From Cellulomonas telluris (GTDB lineage Bacteria > Actinomycetota > Actinomycetes > Actinomycetales > Cellulomonadaceae): a stretch of 64,000 nt of DNA. The position numbers were made by a program, and so were the translations under genes. Every line of letters begins with the position of its first letter. Positions within the stretch are counted from its first letter, which is position 1. This document shows positions 26,549-36,250 of this stretch, piece after piece. The notes beneath the pieces are model-generated. The model did no database searches and was not told where the DNA came from. It saw only the letters and a program-made list of their open reading frames with translations. The DNA lies in NCBI RefSeq assembly GCF_004886325.1, contig NZ_QXFN01000005.1, forward strand, positions 434,001 through 498,000, in the 5' to 3' direction.

Positions 26549-27094
26549 GTGCTGCTGCGCCGCGCCGCCCGACCGATGTTCGCCACCTGGTTCGTCTCGC
26601 AGGGCCTCGACGCGCTGCGACACCCGCAGGGCCACGCCCGGATCGTGCGCGACGCGCTCGACGGCCTGCGCACGCGGCTCCCCGAGGACGCCGGCACCCG
26701 GGTCGGCGGACCCGTGGGGGACGCGCTCGAGGGGCGCGTCAGCGAGGAGCAGCTCGCCACGGTCGCACGCGTCCACGGCGCCGCGCTCGTCGTCGCGGCG
26801 GCGTCGCTCGCCGTCGGGCGGGCGCCGCGCACGGCGTCCCTGACGCTGGCCGCGCTGACCCTGCCGATCGTCCTCGTCAACCTGCCGCTGGGTCGCAAGC
26901 GATCCGAGCAGGAGGAGCGCGAGCGCACCGAGCGGCTGATCCGTGCCGCCGGCTTCACGGGCGGCGCGCTGCTCGCGGGCGCGGACCTGGAGGGACGTCC
27001 GGGCGTCGGGTGGCGGCTGCAGCACGCACGCGCCGACCGTGCTCACCTGCGGCAGGCGCGCGCCCGCTGGGCCGCCAGGCACTCCGCGGCGTGA
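26549..27094 (+). CDS. DoxX-family membrane protein
   Basis: 181 aa, starts at GTG with AGGA 4 nt upstream. DoxX-like pattern: [18 protein letters not shown] at the N-terminus, two helices in the middle ([16 protein letters not shown] and [16 protein letters not shown]), and [10 protein letters not shown] near the end. DoxX proteins associate with thiol/redox enzymes in some actinobacteria; being next to sigR may fit this, but that is inference. A TAGCGT box lies about 35 nt upstream. Confidence 0.8.
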   Translation: MLLRRAARPMFATWFVSQGLDALRHPQGHARIVRDALDGLRTRLPEDAGTRVGGPVGDALEGRVSEEQLATVARVHGAALVVAAASLAVGRAPRTASLTLAALTLPIVLVNLPLGRKRSEQEERERTERLIRAAGFTGGALLAGADLEGRPGVGWRLQHARADRAHLRQARARWAARHSAA

Positions 27095-27141
27095 CGCCGA
27101 CGGCGGGCCGGACGCACCGGCGCCCGTCCCCGCCCCGCCGC

Positions 27142-27147
27142 TAGCCT
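27142..27147 (+). promoter_or_regulatory. -10 box (TAGCCT) of leaderless aroA
   Basis: TAGCCT 6 nt before the aroA ATG, with no ribosome-binding site between. Confidence 0.55.
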
Positions 27148-27153
27148 GCCGAC

Positions 27154-28458
27154 ATGACCTCCGCCTCCGCCGCCCTCTGGGACGCCCCCGTCGCGACCGG
27201 CCCCGTCGACGCCACCGTGGAGGTCCCGGGGTCGAAGTCGCTCTCGAACCGCTACCTGGTGCTCGCGGCCCTGGGTGACCGGCCCAGCCGGCTGCGCGGT
27301 GTGCTGTCGAGCCGCGACACCCGTCTCATGGCGGACGCGCTGCGGGCGCTCGGCTCGCGTGTCGAGGAGGACGGCTCGGACTGGACGGTCGAGCCCGGTC
27401 CCGTGCGGGGCGGGGTCGAGGTCGACTGCGGCCTGGCCGGCACGGTGATGCGCTTCGTCCCGCCCATGGCCGCCCTGGCCGACGGCCCGGTGCGGTTCGA
27501 CGGCGACGCCCACGCGCGCGTCCGCCCGATGGCACCCGTGCTCGCGGCGCTGCAGGCCCTGGGCGTGCGGCTGGAGTGGCACGGCGAGCCCGGCTTCCTG
27601 CCGTTCACGGTGCACGGGCGCGGGGGCGTCGCGGGCGGACAGGTCGACGTGGACGCGTCCGCGTCGAGCCAGTTCGTCTCGGGCCTGCTGCTCGCCGGTG
27701 CCCGGTACGAGCACGGGCTGACGGTCCGGCACACGGGTCCGACGCTGCCGAGCCTGCCGCACATCGCGATGACGGTCGACGTCCTGCGCGCGGCCGGTGT
27801 GGTCGTCGACGACTCGCGCCCCGAGATCTGGCGGGTGGAGCCGGGGCCGGTCGCCGGGCGCGACGTCCGCGTGGAGCCGGACCTGTCGAACGCGGCCCCG
27901 TTCCTGTGCGCCGCGCTCGTCGCCGGCGGCACGGTCCGCGTGCCCGGCTGGCCCGCCGCCACCACGCAGCCGGGCGCGCTGCTGCCGGAGATCCTCACGG
28001 CCATGGGCGCCGTCACGTCCCTGGACGGCGACGTGCTGTCCGTGACCGGGACGGGTGCGGTGCACGGCCTGGACCTCGACCTGCACGCCGCGGGCGAGCT
28101 CGCGCCGACGATCGCGGGCCTCGCCGCGCTCGCCGACTCCCCCACCCGGCTGCGCGGCATCGGGCACCTGCGCGGCCACGAGACGGACCGGCTGACCGCG
28201 CTCGCCGCGGAGATCACACGGGTCGGCGGCCAGGCCGAGCAGACCGCCGACGGGCTCGTCGTCACGCCGCGCCCGCTGCACGGCGCGACGTGGCGGACCT
28301 ACGCGGACCACCGCATGGCCACGGCCGGCGCACTCGTCGGCCTGCGGGTGCCCGGCGTGCGGGTCGAGGACGTCGCGACGACCGCCAAGACGCTGCCCGA
28401 CTTCGTCGGCATGTGGTCCGGCATGCTCGCCGGGGCGCACGCGGGGGCCACCGCCTGA
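27154..28458 (+). CDS. aroA: 3-phosphoshikimate 1-carboxyvinyltransferase (EPSP synthase)
   Basis: 434 aa. Sixth step of the shikimate pathway: adds enolpyruvyl from PEP to shikimate-3-phosphate. Visible motifs: [16 protein letters not shown] at the N-terminus, LAGTVMRF (the family's L-G-N/T-A/V-G-T glyphosate-loop region), [19 protein letters not shown], and [14 protein letters not shown] near the end. It overlaps rsgA by one base, so the two are co-translated. Confidence 0.95.
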   Translation: MTSASAALWDAPVATGPVDATVEVPGSKSLSNRYLVLAALGDRPSRLRGVLSSRDTRLMADALRALGSRVEEDGSDWTVEPGPVRGGVEVDCGLAGTVMRFVPPMAALADGPVRFDGDAHARVRPMAPVLAALQALGVRLEWHGEPGFLPFTVHGRGGVAGGQVDVDASASSQFVSGLLLAGARYEHGLTVRHTGPTLPSLPHIAMTVDVLRAAGVVVDDSRPEIWRVEPGPVAGRDVRVEPDLSNAAPFLCAALVAGGTVRVPGWPAATTQPGALLPEILTAMGAVTSLDGDVLSVTGTGAVHGLDLDLHAAGELAPTIAGLAALADSPTRLRGIGHLRGHETDRLTALAAEITRVGGQAEQTADGLVVTPRPLHGATWRTYADHRMATAGALVGLRVPGVRVEDVATTAKTLPDFVGMWSGMLAGAHAGATA

Positions 28459-29531
28459 TGCCCGAACGGCGCTGGGACGAGCGGGACGTCCGGATCCGTC
28501 CCGGGCGGGGGTCGCGCCCCCGCACCAAGCAGCGCCCCGCGCACGAGGACGCCCGCTCGGCGATGGTCGTCGCCGTCGACCGCGGCCGCTACACGCTCCT
28601 GATCGAGCCCGGCACGCCCGACGAGACGCGCGTCCTGGCGATGAAGGCCCGTGAGCTGGGGCGTGAGCGCGTCGTGCCCGGGGACCGGGTCGACGTCGTG
28701 GGCGACACCTCGGGCGCGAAGGACACCCTCGCGCGCATCGTCCGGATCGGCGAGCGCCGGACCGTGCTGCGCCGCACCGCCGACGACACGGACCCCGTCG
28801 AGCGCGTCATCGTCGCGAACGCGGACCGGCTCGTCGTCGTCACCGCGCTGGCCGACCCGGAGCCGCGCACGCGCATGATCGACCGCTGCGTCGTCGCCGC
28901 GTACGACGCCGGCATGGACGTGCTCCTCGCCCTGACCAAGGCGGACCTCGCGTCCCCGGACGAGCTGGTCGCGATGTACGCGCCGATCGGCGTCGAGGTC
29001 GTCGTGACGCGCCGGGAGGACGACCCCGCGACGGGCGAGCGGCGGATCGTCGGTCTGGACGCGCTGCTCGAGGCCCTCGACGGGCGCGTGTCCGTGCTCG
29101 TCGGCCACTCGGGCGTGGGCAAGTCGACCCTCGTCAACGCGCTCGTGCCCGACGCCCACCGCGCCACGGGCGTCGTCAACGACGTCACGGGCCGCGGCCG
29201 GCACACGTCGACCTCCGCGGTCGCGCTGGAGGTGCCGGGGACGTCCGCGCCGACGTGGGTCGTGGACACGCCGGGCGTGCGGTCGTTCGGGCTCGCGCAC
29301 GTGCAGCCCGAGAGCCTCGTGCGCGCGTTCGGCGACCTCGCCGACGTCGCCGCCGAGTGCCCGCGCGGGTGCACGCACCTGGCCGACTCCCCCGACTGCG
29401 CGCTCGACGACTGGGTCGCCGAGGCGGCGGACGACGCCACGCGCGACGCCCGCACGGCGCGCGTCGACTCGTTCCGCCGCCTGCTCGTGAGCAGGCTCGG
29501 CACCGCGGAGCCGGACGAGCCGACGCGGTGA
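28458..29531 (+). CDS. rsgA: Ribosome small-subunit GTPase RsgA (YjeQ)
   Basis: 357 aa. Late-stage 30S maturation GTPase with circularly permuted motifs: G4 TKAD (about residue 157) comes before G1 GHSGVGKST (about 215-223) and G3 DTPGVRSF. The N-terminal OB-fold (about 30-110) contacts the ribosome. A C-terminal zinc knuckle follows, with Cys and His in ECPRGCTHLADSPDC. Begins within the aroA stop (TGATG). Confidence 0.94.
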   Translation: MPERRWDERDVRIRPGRGSRPRTKQRPAHEDARSAMVVAVDRGRYTLLIEPGTPDETRVLAMKARELGRERVVPGDRVDVVGDTSGAKDTLARIVRIGERRTVLRRTADDTDPVERVIVANADRLVVVTALADPEPRTRMIDRCVVAAYDAGMDVLLALTKADLASPDELVAMYAPIGVEVVVTRREDDPATGERRIVGLDALLEALDGRVSVLVGHSGVGKSTLVNALVPDAHRATGVVNDVTGRGRHTSTSAVALEVPGTSAPTWVVDTPGVRSFGLAHVQPESLVRAFGDLADVAAECPRGCTHLADSPDCALDDWVAEAADDATRDARTARVDSFRRLLVSRLGTAEPDEPTR

Positions 29532-29630
29532 GGGCCCGGCCGCGGCCCGACGACCGTCGGCACGCCCGGTCCCGCACCGCCGGTGCCCGCACCGGTACGG
29601 TGGCGCGCGACCACCGACGAAGGAGCACGC

Positions 29631-30440
29631 ATGGCGACCGCGTACGACGACGACCTGCGCCTGGCCCACGTGATCGCCGACCAGGTCGACTCGGTGACCA
29701 TGGGGCGGTTCAAGGCGCAGGACCTGCGCGTCGAGACGAAGCCGGACCTCACGCCCGTCTCCGACGCGGACCGCGCCGCGGAGGAGCTCGTCCGTACGCA
29801 GCTCAGCCGGGCGCGCTCGCGCGACGCCGTGCACGGCGAGGAGATGGGCGACACGGGCCACGGGCCGCGGCGGTGGGTCGTGGACCCGATCGACGGCACG
29901 AAGAACTTCGTGCGCGGCGTGCCGGTGTGGGCGACGCTGCTCGCGCTCATGGACGGCGACGAGGTGGTCGTCGGGGTCGTCAGCGCCCCCGCGCTGGGCA
30001 AGCGGTGGTGGGCGGCGAAGGGGTCCGGCGCGTGGAGCGGGCGCTCCCTGGCGTCGGCGTCGCGCCTGCAGGTGTCGTCCGTCGGGGCGCTGGAGGACGC
30101 GTCGCTGTCGTACTCGAGCCTGACCGGGTGGGAGGAGCGCGGCGGGCTCGACCGGTTCCTCGACCTGACCCGCCGGGTGTGGCGCACCCGGGCCTACGGC
30201 GACTTCTGGTCCTACACGCTCGTCGCGGAGGGCGCCGTGGACGTCGCGCTGGAGCCCGAGCTGGCGCTGCACGACATGGCCGCGCTCGTGCCGATCGTCA
30301 CCGAGGCCGGCGGCCGGTTCACGTCCGTCGACGGCGTCCCCGGCCCGCACGGCGGGAACGCGCTCGTCACGAACGGGCTCCTGCACGACGAGGTCCTCGC
30401 GGCCCTCGCGACGGGCGGGACCGACGTACCCGACGCATGA
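29631..30440 (+). CDS. hisN: Histidinol-phosphatase (inositol-monophosphatase-like)
   Basis: 269 aa, IMPase family. Metal-site motifs: GEEMGDTG (Glu), WVVDPIDGTKNF (Asp-Pro-Ile-Asp), and GDFWSYTLVAEGAVDVALEPELALHDMAAL (the second metal-binding Asp). The sequence type matches actinobacterial HisN rather than SuhB. AAGGAG lies 5 nt before the ATG. It is followed by a coupled gene for a membrane-linked unknown. Confidence 0.86.
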   Translation: MATAYDDDLRLAHVIADQVDSVTMGRFKAQDLRVETKPDLTPVSDADRAAEELVRTQLSRARSRDAVHGEEMGDTGHGPRRWVVDPIDGTKNFVRGVPVWATLLALMDGDEVVVGVVSAPALGKRWWAAKGSGAWSGRSLASASRLQVSSVGALEDASLSYSSLTGWEERGGLDRFLDLTRRVWRTRAYGDFWSYTLVAEGAVDVALEPELALHDMAALVPIVTEAGGRFTSVDGVPGPHGGNALVTNGLLHDEVLAALATGGTDVPDA

Positions 30441-30922
30441 GGGGCGCGCACCCGGGCACGGGTGAGGGCCGGCGACCGGACGAGCCCCCGACCCGGCACA
30501 GTCCGGCGCCGCGTGGGCGCCGGCGCGCCGTCCTGGCTGTCGTGCTCGCCGCCTCCGCGACGGCGCTCGCGCTGGTGCAGCACGGCGCGCTGCCGGTGGG
30601 ACCGGCGACCTGCCCGGCGATCGGTTGGTCCACGCACGTCGAGGTGCGGCTCGACGACGCGTGGCCGGACCGCGACGTGCACGTGCTCGAGGTCCGCTTC
30701 CCGGCGGGCACCGACGTCACCGGGAGCGGCACGCAGGGCTCGACGTGGACGGGTCAGGGGTCGTCGTCCCCGAGCAGCGCGCGGGTCGAGGTGGTGCGCG
30801 ACGGCACGGTGGTGCACCGGGCCGACGTCGCGTTCGAGACCCAGGTCATCGAGCGGCCGCACGGGCCTCGCTGCCCCGGGCCCTCGCGGGCGCAGGCGGT
30901 GGTACCGGCACCGCGCCCGTGA
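30437..30922 (+). CDS. Hypothetical membrane-anchored protein
   Basis: 161 aa. A basic, Pro-rich head (1-30), one hydrophobic segment (about 31-48, AVLAVVLAASATALALV), then a domain of about 100 residues with two Cys (CPAIGW and CPGPS). ATG overlaps the hisN stop (ATGA). The extracellular part has beta-rich WSTHVEVRLDD...VEVVRDGTVVHRADVAF, but I do not recognise a family. Confidence 0.65.
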   Translation: MRGAHPGTGEGRRPDEPPTRHSPAPRGRRRAVLAVVLAASATALALVQHGALPVGPATCPAIGWSTHVEVRLDDAWPDRDVHVLEVRFPAGTDVTGSGTQGSTWTGQGSSSPSSARVEVVRDGTVVHRADVAFETQVIERPHGPRCPGPSRAQAVVPAPRP

Positions 30923-30950
30923 GCCGGCTCGGGCCGTCGCTGCTGCGGCG

Positions 30951-31700
30951 TCAGAGGCCGAGCACGTCCGGCAGCTCGGACAGTGCGGTGACGACGTGCA
31001 CGCCCGCGGCGCGCGCCGCCGCCACGTCGGCCTCCGGCACGTCGACGCGCCGGGGCCCCGGCCGGTCGAGCCACACCCCGACCAGTCCGGCGGCCACCGC
31101 GGCGCGGGCGTCGACGTCCGGCTCGTCGCCCACGTAGGCGGTGCGGGTCGGGTCGGTGCCGAGCCGGCGGCATGCCTCGACGAACACGCGGGGGTCGGGC
31201 TTGCCGACGCCGAGGGTGTCGACGCCGACGAGCACCTGCAGGTGCGCGTCGAGGCCGGCGCGGACGAGCTTGTCGGTCTGGTAGCCGATCGCTGCGTTCG
31301 TCAGCGCGCCGACCACGACGCCCGCCTCGAGCAGCGCGGTCAGCCCGGCGACGGCGTCGACGTGGGCCGTCCAGCCGCCACGGAACGCCGCGTCGAAGCG
31401 GGCGTCCCACTCCTCGTACGCCACGTCGTCGAGCACGGGCCCGCCGAACGCCGCGTGCAGCTCGTTGGCGCGGGCCATGCGCTGCGCCCGGTGGTCGACC
31501 TCGCCGCGCGTGTAGGCGCGGTAGTGGCCGTTCACGTCGGCGCGCCACGCGGAGAGAGCGGCGTCGACGGTCGCCTCGTCGACGTCGCCCGCGTACGCGC
31601 GCAGCACCTCCCCGATCGCCGTCCGGAAGGCCGCACGCGTGTCGACGAGCGTGTCGTCGATGTCGAGCAGGACGCCGTCGACGAGCCGCTCGCCGCTCAC
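30951..31700 (-). CDS. HAD-superfamily hydrolase
   Basis: 249 aa. Motif [10 protein letters not shown] with nucleophile Asp, motif II ALTNA, motif III Lys in [10 protein letters not shown] and motif IV in [18 protein letters not shown]. The cap domain lies between (about 16-110). A small-molecule phosphatase of unknown substrate. GTG start overlaps the gltX stop by 4 nt, so the pair is co-transcribed. Confidence 0.88.
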   Translation of the reverse strand: MSGERLVDGVLLDIDDTLVDTRAAFRTAIGEVLRAYAGDVDEATVDAALSAWRADVNGHYRAYTRGEVDHRAQRMARANELHAAFGGPVLDDVAYEEWDARFDAAFRGGWTAHVDAVAGLTALLEAGVVVGALTNAAIGYQTDKLVRAGLDAHLQVLVGVDTLGVGKPDPRVFVEACRRLGTDPTRTAYVGDEPDVDARAAVAAGLVGVWLDRPGPRRVDVPEADVAAARAAGVHVVTALSELPDVLGL

Positions 31701-33196
31701 GCGCCGAGCGTGCCGCGCAGGCGGGCGATGCGGGCCAGCGTGGCGTCCTTGCCGAGGATCTCCATCGACTCGAACAGCGGCGGCGAGACCCGGCGGCCGG
31801 TCAGCGCGACCCGCAGCGGCGTGTACGCGAACCGCGGCTTGATGCCGAGGCCGTCGACGAGGGCCTCCTGCAGCGCCGCCTGCGTGGCCTCGGTCGTGAA
31901 GCCGTCGGCCGGCAGGTCGCCGAGCACCCGCGCGGACGCGTCGAGCACGTCCGCCGCCTCGGGCCGCAGCGCCGCACGCGCGTCGTCCGCCACCTCGAGG
32001 GCGTCGTCGGTGACGAAGAGGAAGCCGAGCATGCCGACGACCTCGCCCAGCAGCGTCATGCGCTCCTGCACGAGCGGCGCACCCGCGTCGAGCAGCGCGC
32101 GGTGCTCGTCGGACAGGTCCGCGTAGGCGGCGGCGGGGACCAGGCCCGCGGCGTGCAGGTAGGGCACGAGGCGCGCGCGGAAGTCCTCCGGGGCGAGCAG
32201 GCGCACGTGCGCGGCGTTGATCGCCTCGGCCTTCTTCTGGTCGAAGCGGGCCGGGTTCGGGTTCACGTCGGCGACGTCGAACGCCGCGACCATCTCCTCG
32301 ACCGTGAACACGTCACGGTCCGGGGCGATGGACCAGCCGAGCAGCGCCAGGTAGTTCAGCAGGCCCTCGGGCGTGAACCCGTTCGCGCGGTGCAGGAAGA
32401 GGTTCGACTCGGGGTCGCGCTTGGAGAGCTTCTTGTTGCCCTCACCCATGACGTACGGCAGGTGCCCGAACTGCGGCACGACCTGCGCGACCCCCAGCTC
32501 GAGCAGCGCGCGGTACAGCACCACCTGGCGCGGCGTCGAGGAGAGCAGGTCCTCGCCGCGCAGCACGTGCGTGATCCCCATGAGCGCGTCGTCCACCGGG
32601 TTGACCAGCGTGTACAGCGGGTGGCCGTTCCCGCGGACGATGACGAAGTCCGGCACCGAGCCGGCCTTGAACGTCACCTCACCGCGCACGAGGTCGGTGA
32701 ACGTCACGTCCTCGTCGGGCATCCGCAGCCGCAGCACGGGCTCGCGGCCCTCCGCACGGTAGGCCGCCTTCTGCTCCTCGGTCAGGTCGCGGTCGTACCC
32801 GTCGTAGCCGAGCTTCGGGTCGCGGCCGGCGGCGCGGTGACGCGCCTCGATCTCCTCCGGCGTCGAGAACGACTCGTACGCGTACCCGCCCTCGACGAGC
32901 TTGCGCGTGACCTCGCGGTACAGGTCGTAGCGCTGCGACTGCCGGTACGGCTCGTACGGCCCGCCCACCTCGACGCCCTCGTCCCAGTCGAGGCCGAGCC
33001 AGCGCAGCGCGTCGAGCAGCTGCTCGTAGCTCTCCTGCGAGTCGCGCGCCGGGTCGGTGTCCTCGATGCGGAAGACGAACGTGCCGCCGACGTGCCGCGC
33101 GTACGCCCAGTTGAACAGCGCGGTGCGGATGAGCCCGACGTGCGGGGTGCCGGTCGGCGAGGGGCAGAAGCGGACGCGGACGGCACTGCTGGGCAC
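31697..33196 (-). CDS. gltX: Glutamyl-tRNA synthetase
   Basis: 499 aa. Class I aminoacyl-tRNA synthetase with a HIGH-like motif in [17 protein letters not shown] and KKLSKRD. Because glutaminyl-tRNA synthetase is often absent in actinobacteria, it probably charges tRNA-Gln as well (inference). TAGGCT on the minus strand at 33234-33239 is a likely -10 box, about 38 nt before the GTG. Confidence 0.95.
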   Translation of the reverse strand: MPSSAVRVRFCPSPTGTPHVGLIRTALFNWAYARHVGGTFVFRIEDTDPARDSQESYEQLLDALRWLGLDWDEGVEVGGPYEPYRQSQRYDLYREVTRKLVEGGYAYESFSTPEEIEARHRAAGRDPKLGYDGYDRDLTEEQKAAYRAEGREPVLRLRMPDEDVTFTDLVRGEVTFKAGSVPDFVIVRGNGHPLYTLVNPVDDALMGITHVLRGEDLLSSTPRQVVLYRALLELGVAQVVPQFGHLPYVMGEGNKKLSKRDPESNLFLHRANGFTPEGLLNYLALLGWSIAPDRDVFTVEEMVAAFDVADVNPNPARFDQKKAEAINAAHVRLLAPEDFRARLVPYLHAAGLVPAAAYADLSDEHRALLDAGAPLVQERMTLLGEVVGMLGFLFVTDDALEVADDARAALRPEAADVLDASARVLGDLPADGFTTEATQAALQEALVDGLGIKPRFAYTPLRVALTGRRVSPPLFESMEILGKDATLARIARLRGTLGA

Positions 33197-33230
33197 GGGT
33201 CACCTCGGGGTGGGACGGGCGGGGTCGTCC

Positions 33231-34688
33231 TCAGCCTAGCGAGCGCGCGGGCAGCGCCCCGTCCCGCACGCCCGGCGCCCAGACGTCCCCGGGCACGTCG
33301 CCCGGGAGCAGCGCGTTGCCGTGCCCGACGAAGCGTGCGTCGGTGCCCGCGGCCCGGGCCGCGCGGTAGTCGGCGAGCGTGCCGAGGGCCCACCGGGACA
33401 GCAGCAGGATGGCGACGAGGTTCACGGTCGCCATGAGCGCCATCGCGATGTCGGCGAGCGCCCACACCGTCGTCAGCGCCAGCAGGGAGCCGAGCCCCAC
33501 CGCGGCGAGCACGAGCGTGCGCAGCGCCGTGAGCGCGCGTCCCCGGATGCCGAGGAACGTGAGGTTGACCTCGGCGTAGGAGTAGTTGCCGAGCACCGAG
33601 GAGAAGGCGAACGTGAAGACGACGACGCTCATGAGCCACGTCGTCCAGCCGCCGAGCTCGTGCGCGACGGCCGCCGACGTCAGTGCGGCGCCCTCGGGAC
33701 CGCCGGTCGCCCCCGGGACGTAGACGTCGGGGCCGGCGAGGAGCACGAGCAGCGCCGTCGCCGAGCAGACGAGGATCGTGTCGACGAACACCCCCAGCGA
33801 CTGGATCAGGCCCTGCTTGGCGGGGTGCGACACCGTGGCGGTCGCCGCTGCGTTCGGCGCCGACCCCATACCTGCCTCGTTCGAGAACAACCCGCGCTTC
33901 GTGCCGTTCAGGACGGCGGCGAGGATGCCGCCGGCCGTGCCCGCGAGCGCGCTGTCGAGGCCGAACGCGCCGCGCAGGATCTGCCCGAACGCGTCGGGCA
34001 CGGCACCGAGGTTCAGCAGCACGACCACGAGGGCCAGCAGCAGGTACGCCCCCGCCATCAGGGGCAGCGCGAGCTCCGCCACCCGCGCCACGCGCCGCAC
34101 CCCGCCGAACAGCACCGGCGCAGCGAGGACGACGAGCACGACGGCCGTCCACGCCACGGGCACGCCGTGGCTCGCCTCGAACGTCACCGCGATCGTGTTG
34201 GCCTGCACCATGTTGAACGCGAAGCCGAACGTGAACACGAGCAGCAGCGCGAACACGACCCCCCACCGGCGTGAGCCCAGCCCCCGCTCGATGTAGTACG
34301 CCGGCCCGCCCCGGTAGGAGCCGTCGTCGGCGCGCACCTTGAAGACCTGGGCGAGCGTCGCCTCGACGAAGGCGGTGGCCATGCCGACGAGCGCGACGAC
34401 CCACATCCAGAAGATCGCGCCGGGCCCGCCGAGCGTGAGCGCGACCGCGACACCGGCGATGTTGCCCGTGCCGACGCGCGAGGCCAGGCCGACCGCGAAC
34501 GCCTGGAACGAGGAGATGCCGCCCTCGGCGTCGGACCGCGACGACAGCACCTGCCGCAGCATGGCGGGGAACAGCCGGACCTGGACGACGCCGGTGCGGA
34601 CCGTGAACCACAGCCCCACGCCGACCAGCAGGTAGACGAGCCAGTACGAGTACAGCGCGTCCGTCAGCCAGTCGATGACCGCCTGCAT
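33231..34688 (-). CDS. Alanine/glycine:cation symporter (AGCS family)
   Basis: 485 aa, about 11 helices. Family signatures: WLVYLLVGVGLWFTVRTGVVQVRLFPAML near the start, FAVGLASRVGTGNIAGVAVAL, GGPAYYIERGL and RGLFSNEAGMGSAPNAAATA, which include the residues for sodium and amino-acid binding. The product imports Ala or Gly with Na+ or H+. Single gene. Confidence 0.92.
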   Translation of the reverse strand: MQAVIDWLTDALYSYWLVYLLVGVGLWFTVRTGVVQVRLFPAMLRQVLSSRSDAEGGISSFQAFAVGLASRVGTGNIAGVAVALTLGGPGAIFWMWVVALVGMATAFVEATLAQVFKVRADDGSYRGGPAYYIERGLGSRRWGVVFALLLVFTFGFAFNMVQANTIAVTFEASHGVPVAWTAVVLVVLAAPVLFGGVRRVARVAELALPLMAGAYLLLALVVVLLNLGAVPDAFGQILRGAFGLDSALAGTAGGILAAVLNGTKRGLFSNEAGMGSAPNAAATATVSHPAKQGLIQSLGVFVDTILVCSATALLVLLAGPDVYVPGATGGPEGAALTSAAVAHELGGWTTWLMSVVVFTFAFSSVLGNYSYAEVNLTFLGIRGRALTALRTLVLAAVGLGSLLALTTVWALADIAMALMATVNLVAILLLSRWALGTLADYRAARAAGTDARFVGHGNALLPGDVPGDVWAPGVRDGALPARSLG

Positions 34689-34783
34689 GCCCCACCCCCG
34701 GTCCGCCCGATCACGCGAGCGTAGGAGCAGGGAGAGGACCCCGCAGGGTCAGGGGCCGGCCCGGGCCCCGCCCCCTGCACGGG

Positions 34784-35566
34784 TCAGCGGCGCACGACGG
34801 GGTTGCGCAGCACGCCGATCTCCTCGACCTCGACCTCGACGACGTCGCGGTGGTCGACCGGCCCGACGCCGGCCGGCGTGCCCGTGAGGATGACGTCGCC
34901 CGGCAGGAGCGTGAACACCTCCGACGCGTACGAGACGAGGTACGCGGTGTCGAAGATCATCTGCGACGTGCGCCCGTCCTGCCGGGTCTCGCCGTTGACG
35001 CGCGCCTGCACGCGCAGGTCGTCGACGTCGAGCCCGGGCACGACCCACGGGCCGAGCGGGCAGGAGGTGTCGAAGCCCTTGCCGCGCGTCCACTGCGCGT
35101 CCGACTTCTGCACGTCCCGCGCGGTCACGTCGTTGGCGACCGTGAACCCGAAGACGTGGTCGAGCGCTCGCTCGGGGGTCACGTCCTTCGTCACCTTGCC
35201 GATGACGACGGCGAGCTCGGCCTCGTGGTCGACGCGCTCGGTCCAGTCCGGCAGGACGATCGGGTCGTCCGGGCCGATCACGGACGTGTTGGGCTTGAGG
35301 AACAGCAGCGGCGCGCTGGGCACCTCGTTGCCGAGCTCCTGCGCGTGGTCGGCGTAGTTGCGGCCGACGCCGACGATCTTCGAGCGCGGGATCACGGGGG
35401 CGAGCAGGCGCACGCCGTCGTCGTCGAGCCGCACCCGCTCGCCCGTCGGCTGCACGGGCGTGTAGATGGGGTCGCCCGTGATGACGACGAGCTCCTCGCG
35501 GCCGGGCTCACCCTCGACGAGGGCGTAGCGGGGGTCGGAGCCGGTGGTGAACCTCGCGATGCGCAC
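34784..35566 (-). CDS. Fumarylacetoacetate-hydrolase family protein
   Basis: 260 aa. C-terminal FAA domain with KIVGVGRNYADHAQELG, a metal site with Glu pair (DHEAELAVVIGK), FTVANDVTARDVQ and GDVILTGTPAGVGPV. Probably a C-C bond hydrolase or decarboxylase/tautomerase acting on 2-oxo acids; exact substrate not derivable. GTG at 35566 follows an AGCGTA complement (TACGCT) by 6 nt, a leaderless pattern. Its 5' side borders the foreign-looking block. Confidence 0.87.
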   Translation of the reverse strand: MRIARFTTGSDPRYALVEGEPGREELVVITGDPIYTPVQPTGERVRLDDDGVRLLAPVIPRSKIVGVGRNYADHAQELGNEVPSAPLLFLKPNTSVIGPDDPIVLPDWTERVDHEAELAVVIGKVTKDVTPERALDHVFGFTVANDVTARDVQKSDAQWTRGKGFDTSCPLGPWVVPGLDVDDLRVQARVNGETRQDGRTSQMIFDTAYLVSYASEVFTLLPGDVILTGTPAGVGPVDHRDVVEVEVEEIGVLRNPVVRR

Positions 35567-35572
35567 CGGCCC

Positions 35573-35578
35573 AGCGTA
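35573..35578 (-). promoter_or_regulatory. -10 box (TACGCT) of the FAA-family gene
   Basis: TACGCT on the minus strand lies 6 nt before the GTG. Confidence 0.45.
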
Positions 35579-35581
35579 AGG

Positions 35582-35604
35582 GCGGGTCGTTCGGCAGGCC
35601 GTCC
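35582..35604 (+). repeat. Left copy of a 23-bp direct repeat
   Basis: Starts GCGGGTCGTTCGGC and ends GGCCGTCC, with A at position 15. The right copy at 36626-36648 has G there, so identity is 22/23. It lies just outside the FAA gene start and marks the left edge of a low-GC block. Confidence 0.6.
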
Positions 35605-35671
35605 ACGTACGGCGCGCGCCGACCGGGCAGTTCGCGGGGCGGGCCCGGTGGCGGTGCGACGGGCCCGACCG

Positions 35672-35779
35672 ACGTCGCTGAGACCTGCCATCCTCGACCG
35701 CCGGGAGATCATCACGGCGCATACGCGGGACGGCATGGTCTGCGTTCCGCGCGCCGACTGCGAGAAGTGGGGGACGTAG
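35672..35779 (+). pseudogene. C-terminal remnant, possibly a polymorphic toxin tail
   Basis: A 35-residue frame that ends TRDGMVCVPRADCEKWGT then TAG, 2 nt before the ATG of an immunity-type gene. Lower GC than its surroundings. It has no start codon or upstream domain of its own: upstream the frame runs into sequence antisense to the FAA gene. The order tail-immunity is that of polymorphic toxin loci after loss of the toxin body, but I do not recognise the domain. Confidence 0.4.
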
Positions 35780-35781
35780 CG

Positions 35782-36216
35782 ATGGCATCGAGCGCGCGAG
35801 CTCTTCTCCGACGGGCCGGCTGGAGCCCCGACCGGAAGATCGACGTCGGCCCCGTGGTCGACCGGTTCCTCGCCCTCGGTTACCCCGTGTTCCCGTCGCT
35901 CGAGAAGTTCCTGGAGGAGTTCTACGGGCTCGTCGTCCGTTCCGAGGACGGCACGAAGGCGATCACCTTCGACCTCGAGTCGGTCCAGCACCAGACCGAT
36001 GCCGAGTACTGCAGGGAGTACGCCGGCGAGATCGGCCGCCCCCTCACCCCTGTCGGCACCCACTCGCACATGGTGGTCATGATCGACGCGAACGGAGGGT
36101 TCTGGGGATCGTTCGACCTCGTCTACGGGTACAAGGGCGACGACATCGAGCAGGCCGTCCGATCGATCCTCATCGACCCGCCGCGCCTGTTCGATCGTCG
36201 GCTCCCGGACCAGTAG
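35782..36216 (+). CDS. SUKH-3-type immunity protein
   Basis: 144 aa. Pattern AGWSPDRKIDVGPVVDRFLALGYPVFPSLEKFLEEFYGL, then a middle beta region and RPLTPVGTHSHMVVMIDANGGFWGSFD, as in SUKH-3 immunity proteins that neutralise polymorphic toxins. Typical length. The ATG follows the preceding TAG by 2 nt, with GGGGGA as ribosome-binding site. GC is visibly below the window mean, suggesting transfer. No intact toxin is nearby, so it is an orphan immunity gene. Confidence 0.72.
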   Translation: MASSARALLRRAGWSPDRKIDVGPVVDRFLALGYPVFPSLEKFLEEFYGLVVRSEDGTKAITFDLESVQHQTDAEYCREYAGEIGRPLTPVGTHSHMVVMIDANGGFWGSFDLVYGYKGDDIEQAVRSILIDPPRLFDRRLPDQ

Positions 36217-36250
36217 GCCGCCGATGCCGAGGTGGTGTCGGTCCAGGTCG

